A stretch of 7,770 bases of DNA from Rhodospirillales bacterium (GTDB lineage Bacteria > Pseudomonadota > Alphaproteobacteria > Geminicoccales > Geminicoccaceae): the NCBI GenBank assembly GCA_007131045.1, contig SLRI01000482.1, positions 1-7,770 of the forward strand. Direction: 5' to 3'. Position numbers and translations under genes: made by a program. A model generated the notes under the pieces. That model saw only the letters and a list, made by a program, of their open reading frames with translations, made no database searches and had not been told where the DNA came from. Every line of letters begins with the position of its first letter. Positions within the stretch are counted from its first letter, which is position 1. This document shows, piece after piece, positions 5,629-7,770 of this stretch.

Positions 5629-6576
5629 GTGGCGGATCGATCACCGATCGCGATCGTCGGAGCCGGCAGCATCGGCACCGGCTTCGCCCTGGTCTTCGCC
5701 GGCAAGGGGCACGCCGTCCGCCTCTACGACATCGCGCCCGAGCGGCTCGCCACCGCCGTCGCCAATCTGCACCAACGGCTGGGCGATCTCGCCGAATTCG
5801 ACCTCCTCGACGCACCGCCCGAAGCGATCGCCGCCCGCGTCACGACCACATCGTCGCTCGAGGCCGCCCTCGCCGATGCCGTCCTGGTCATCGAGTGCGC
5901 GCCCGAGAATCTCGCCACCAAGCTGGCGGTCTTCACCAGCCTCGATCGGCTGGCCCCGGCAGAGGCGGTGTTGGCGAGCGCCTCCTCGGCGATCCCGATA
6001 TCGGCCACCGCCGGCAACCTCGCCGGGCGGCACCGCTGCCTCGTCGCCCATCCGGGCAACCCGCCCTACCTGTTGCCGGTGATCGAGCTCGTGCCGGCCC
6101 CGTTCACCGCCCCCGCCACCGTCGCCGCGGCGACCGCCCTCTTCGCGGCTGCGGGGATGCGGCCGGTCAGGCTGGAGAAGGAGATCGACGGCTTCGTCTT
6201 CAACCGCCTGCAGGGTGCGGTGCTGCGCGAGGCCTATCGCCTGGTGCAGGACGGCATCGCCTCGGTCGACGCGATCGACACCGTGATGCGCGCCGGCCTC
6301 GGCCGCCGCTGGGCGGTGATCGGCCCGTTCGAGACGGCCGACCTCAACGTCGAGGGCGGCATCGAAGCCCACGCCGCCCGGATGGGCGCCGCCTACGCCC
6401 GCATGGCAGAGCAGCACGGCGAGGCCGGCACCTGGGACGCGGACCTCATCGCCGAGGTCACAGCCCAACGCCGGGCACTGCTGCCGCTGGAACAGTGGCA
6501 CGAGGCCACGGTTCGGCGCGACCGGGCCTTGATGGCGCTCGAGCGCTGCCGGCGGGCTTCTCCGGAGTTGGAATAG
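5629..6576 (+). CDS. 3-hydroxyacyl-CoA dehydrogenase-like NAD-dependent oxidoreductase
   Basis: Cytoplasmic dehydrogenase, 315 aa, the length of single-domain-pair enzymes such as lambda-crystallin/L-gulonate 3-dehydrogenase and short hydroxyacyl-CoA dehydrogenases. The N-terminal Rossmann fold has GAGSIG (11-16), and Asp34 at the end of strand 2 favours NAD over NADP. The family pattern ECAPENLATK is at 89-98. The expected catalytic residues are present: Ser119/Ser120 in SASS, His141 in AHPGNPPYLLP, Glu153, and Asn192 in FVFNRLQ. The C-terminal helical domain follows. It begins with GTG, with AGGAG 6 bases upstream. It stands alone between the glnA terminator and a repeat that may end its transcript; the next gene is convergent. 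The substrate (hydroxyacyl-CoA, carnitine or a sugar acid) cannot be told. Confidence 0.9.
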   Translation: MADRSPIAIVGAGSIGTGFALVFAGKGHAVRLYDIAPERLATAVANLHQRLGDLAEFDLLDAPPEAIAARVTTTSSLEAALADAVLVIECAPENLATKLAVFTSLDRLAPAEAVLASASSAIPISATAGNLAGRHRCLVAHPGNPPYLLPVIELVPAPFTAPATVAAATALFAAAGMRPVRLEKEIDGFVFNRLQGAVLREAYRLVQDGIASVDAIDTVMRAGLGRRWAVIGPFETADLNVEGGIEAHAARMGAAYARMAEQHGEAGTWDADLIAEVTAQRRALLPLEQWHEATVRRDRALMALERCRRASPELE

Positions 6577-6579
6577 GAA

Positions 6580-6616
6580 GAAATGCGAGGAGGCGGGGCC
6601 TCCCCACGCCCCACCG
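6580..6616. repeat. Dispersed palindromic repeat, copy 2
   Basis: The last 19 bases (6598-6616) are identical to 1069-1087, and the first 15 match 1051-1065 in 12 positions. The hairpin is kept: GAGGAGGC (6587-6594) with GCCTCCCC (6598-6605), one mismatch, loop GGG instead of AGC. After the core both copies run into a T tract and then a GG-rich arm (here CACC-GTTTTTTT-GGTG). The copy lies between the converging dehydrogenase and nfi genes. Confidence 0.75.
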
Positions 6617-6623
6617 TTTTTTT
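6592..6623 (+). terminator. Terminator-like fold within repeat copy 2
   Basis: An alternative fold pairs GGCGGGGC (6592-6599) with GCCCCACC (6608-6615), 8 positions with one C-A mismatch, then G and seven T (6617-6623). It lies 15 bases after the dehydrogenase stop and would be well placed to end its transcript. Confidence 0.5.
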
Positions 6624-6638
6624 GGTGTTGGCGCTCGG

Positions 6639-7250
6639 TCAGGTGTGGGCGCGCGACAGGTGGTCGGCCAGGCGGGTGGGCTCGGGGAGGCGGTGGCGGG
6701 CTACCGTGGCTTGGACCAGTGTGATAGCCGTGGCCAGGTCGATCTTGTGGCCGATCGAGACGAAGAGCGGGCGGCAGGCGGCCTTGCTGCGCAAGACGGC
6801 GCCGACGATCTCGCCCTTGTCCTCGAGCGGGCTCCAGTCGCCGGCTGCCGGCCCGGGCTCGGCGAACCGGCCGAGCAGCCGCGACTTGGCGACGCCGATC
6901 GTCGGCAGGTCCAGGAGCACACCCAGATGGCAGGCGAAGCCGAAGCGCCGCGGATGCGCCAAGCCCTGGCCGTCGACCAGCACGAGCTCGGGCGGCTCGG
7001 CCAGCCGCGCAAGGGCGGCGAGCGCCACCGGCACCTCGCGAAACGATAGAAAGCCGGTGCGATAGGGAAAGCGGGCGGGCTCTGCGGCCTGGACGCTCTC
7101 TTCCAGTTCGAGCTGCCCGCCGAGCCGGACGGCGGCTGCGAACGCCGTCGCGCCGTCGCGGCTGAAGTGGACGTCGACGCCGACGATGCGCCGCGGCGCG
7201 AAGCCCTCGGGCGCCTTTTCGACGACCTCGTGGCGAAACACTTCCTGCAC
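6639..7250 (-). CDS. nfi: Endonuclease V (deoxyinosine 3' endonuclease)
   Basis: DNA repair enzyme that cuts one phosphodiester 3' of deoxyinosine, the product of adenine deamination. With a GTG start at 7250 it has 203 aa. The three acidic metal ligands are present: Asp26 in GVDVHF, Glu72 in GFLSFREVP, Asp93 in LVDGQG. Tyr63 of the PY wedge motif, HPRRFGFACHLGV, PTIGVAKSRLLG and the C-terminal SIGHK and RLPEPTRLAD are all family hallmarks. The start is uncertain: homology-like sequence (W-x3-LAEARAVQ) continues about 12 codons upstream of the GTG, to a CTG at 7286; the nearest in-frame ATG is at 7346, inside the divergent neighbour. It is convergent with the dehydrogenase gene and head-to-head with the next one. 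Confidence 0.9.
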   Translation of the reverse strand: MQEVFRHEVVEKAPEGFAPRRIVGVDVHFSRDGATAFAAAVRLGGQLELEESVQAAEPARFPYRTGFLSFREVPVALAALARLAEPPELVLVDGQGLAHPRRFGFACHLGVLLDLPTIGVAKSRLLGRFAEPGPAAGDWSPLEDKGEIVGAVLRSKAACRPLFVSIGHKIDLATAITLVQATVARHRLPEPTRLADHLSRAHT

Positions 7251-7298
7251 CGCCCTCGCTTCGGCTAAATCGGAGGGCCAAGCCAGGGGAGGTGCAGG

Positions 7299-7770
7299 AT
7301 GACCGGACCGAAGCTTCGAGTGCCCAAGGGTGCCACCGACACGCATATGCACTTCTACGGTCCCTTCGATCGTTATCCGTTCCCACCGGATGCGCCGCGC
7401 CGGGCACCCGAGGCGCTGCTCGACGACTACCGCGCGGTGCAGGCGCGGCTCGGGCTCGAGCGGGTCGTCGTCGTCCAGGCCGCCGGCTACGGCTTCGACA
7501 ACACCGTCACCATGGCCAATACCGCGGCGATTGGCGAGACCGCGCGGGCCGTCGTGGTCGTTCCGCTCGGCACGTCCGAGGCCGAGCTCCAGCGCCTCAC
7601 CGATGCCGGGGCGCGCGGCCTGCGTGTCTTCATGCTCGACGGCGGCGTCTACGATTGGTCCGAATTGCCGGCATTGGCAGAGATGGTCCGCCCGTTCGGC
7701 TGGCATCTCCAGCTGCAGCTCGACGGCCGCGAGCTGATCGAGCGCCTCGACTTCATCGAGAGCCTGAACA
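7299..7770 (+). CDS. Amidohydrolase, 2-pyrone-4,6-dicarboxylate lactonase-like (N-terminal part)
   Basis: First 157 codons of a gene that runs off the right edge. ATG with GGAGG 6 bases upstream. It starts MTGPKLRVPKGATDTHMHFY, with the strand-1 HxH motif (His16, His18) preceded by Asp14, the form seen in Amidohydro_2 TIM-barrel enzymes such as 2-pyrone-4,6-dicarboxylate lactonase (LigI) and sugar-acid lactonases. Further family-like segments are YPFPPDAP (26-33), the helix LLDDYRAVQARLGLERVVVVQ, and GARGLRVFMLDGG. Such enzymes hydrolyse lactones or decarboxylate in the cytoplasm, often in aromatic or sugar-acid breakdown. The metal and substrate residues of the later strands lie outside the window, so the exact reaction is open. 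Only 48 bases separate it from the GTG of divergent nfi. Confidence 0.85.
   Translation, partial: MTGPKLRVPKGATDTHMHFYGPFDRYPFPPDAPRRAPEALLDDYRAVQARLGLERVVVVQAAGYGFDNTVTMANTAAIGETARAVVVVPLGTSEAELQRLTDAGARGLRVFMLDGGVYDWSELPALAEMVRPFGWHLQLQLDGRELIERLDFIESLN

Noticed and set aside
5641..7407. Long open frame on the minus strand (588 codons) across the dehydrogenase and nfi genes.
   Set aside because: It overlaps two genes with intact catalytic motifs and its own peptide is Arg/Ala/Gly-rich without any recognisable domain.

Overview
The window is GC-rich, densely coded bacterial DNA. The glnB-glnA tandem, the sigma-54 promoter elements and the protein sequences suggest an alphaproteobacterium, perhaps of the Rhodospirillales or a related order. 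That placement is inference from gene content and sequence style; no rRNA is present. The window appears to be a nitrogen-assimilation and nitrogen-scavenging neighbourhood followed by unrelated metabolic and repair genes.

Layout, 1-3048 (minus strand): an ABC importer operon, read right to left. It runs from a periplasmic NMT1/THI5-type binding protein to an ATPase (TGATG overlap), a permease and the 5' end of a cytosine-deaminase-like amidohydrolase that leaves the window. A near-consensus sigma-54 promoter (TGGCACG-N4-TTGCT) lies about 80 bases upstream of the binding protein start. Positions 3191-3268 (minus strand) hold a complete tRNA-His(GTG) with its own TTGACG-type promoter.

Layout, 3312-5556 (plus strand): the glnB (PII) - glnA (glutamine synthetase I) operon. 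It has an NtrC-type dyad (GCAC-N7-GTGC), a sigma-54 promoter, a structured leader of about 120 bases, an 11-bp hairpin between the genes, and two hairpins after glnA, the second a classic intrinsic terminator.

Layout, 5618-7770: a 3-hydroxyacyl-CoA dehydrogenase-like NAD-dependent oxidoreductase (plus, GTG start), then endonuclease V (nfi, minus, convergent with it), then the 5' part of a TIM-barrel amidohydrolase of the 2-pyrone-4,6-dicarboxylate lactonase-like group (plus), which runs off the right edge.

How it fits together: the importer operon and glnBA face away from each other and each carries a sigma-54 element. The simplest reading is that nitrogen limitation (NtrC-P with RpoN) induces both uptake and breakdown of an organic nitrogen compound and ammonium capture by glutamine synthetase, with GlnB as the sensor. 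The substrate of the importer cannot be read from sequence. A 37-bp dispersed palindromic repeat occurs twice, once inside the importer operon and once after the dehydrogenase. I see no CRISPR array, transposase, phage gene or clearly new system; the shared sigma-54 control and the repeat family are the points most worth following.
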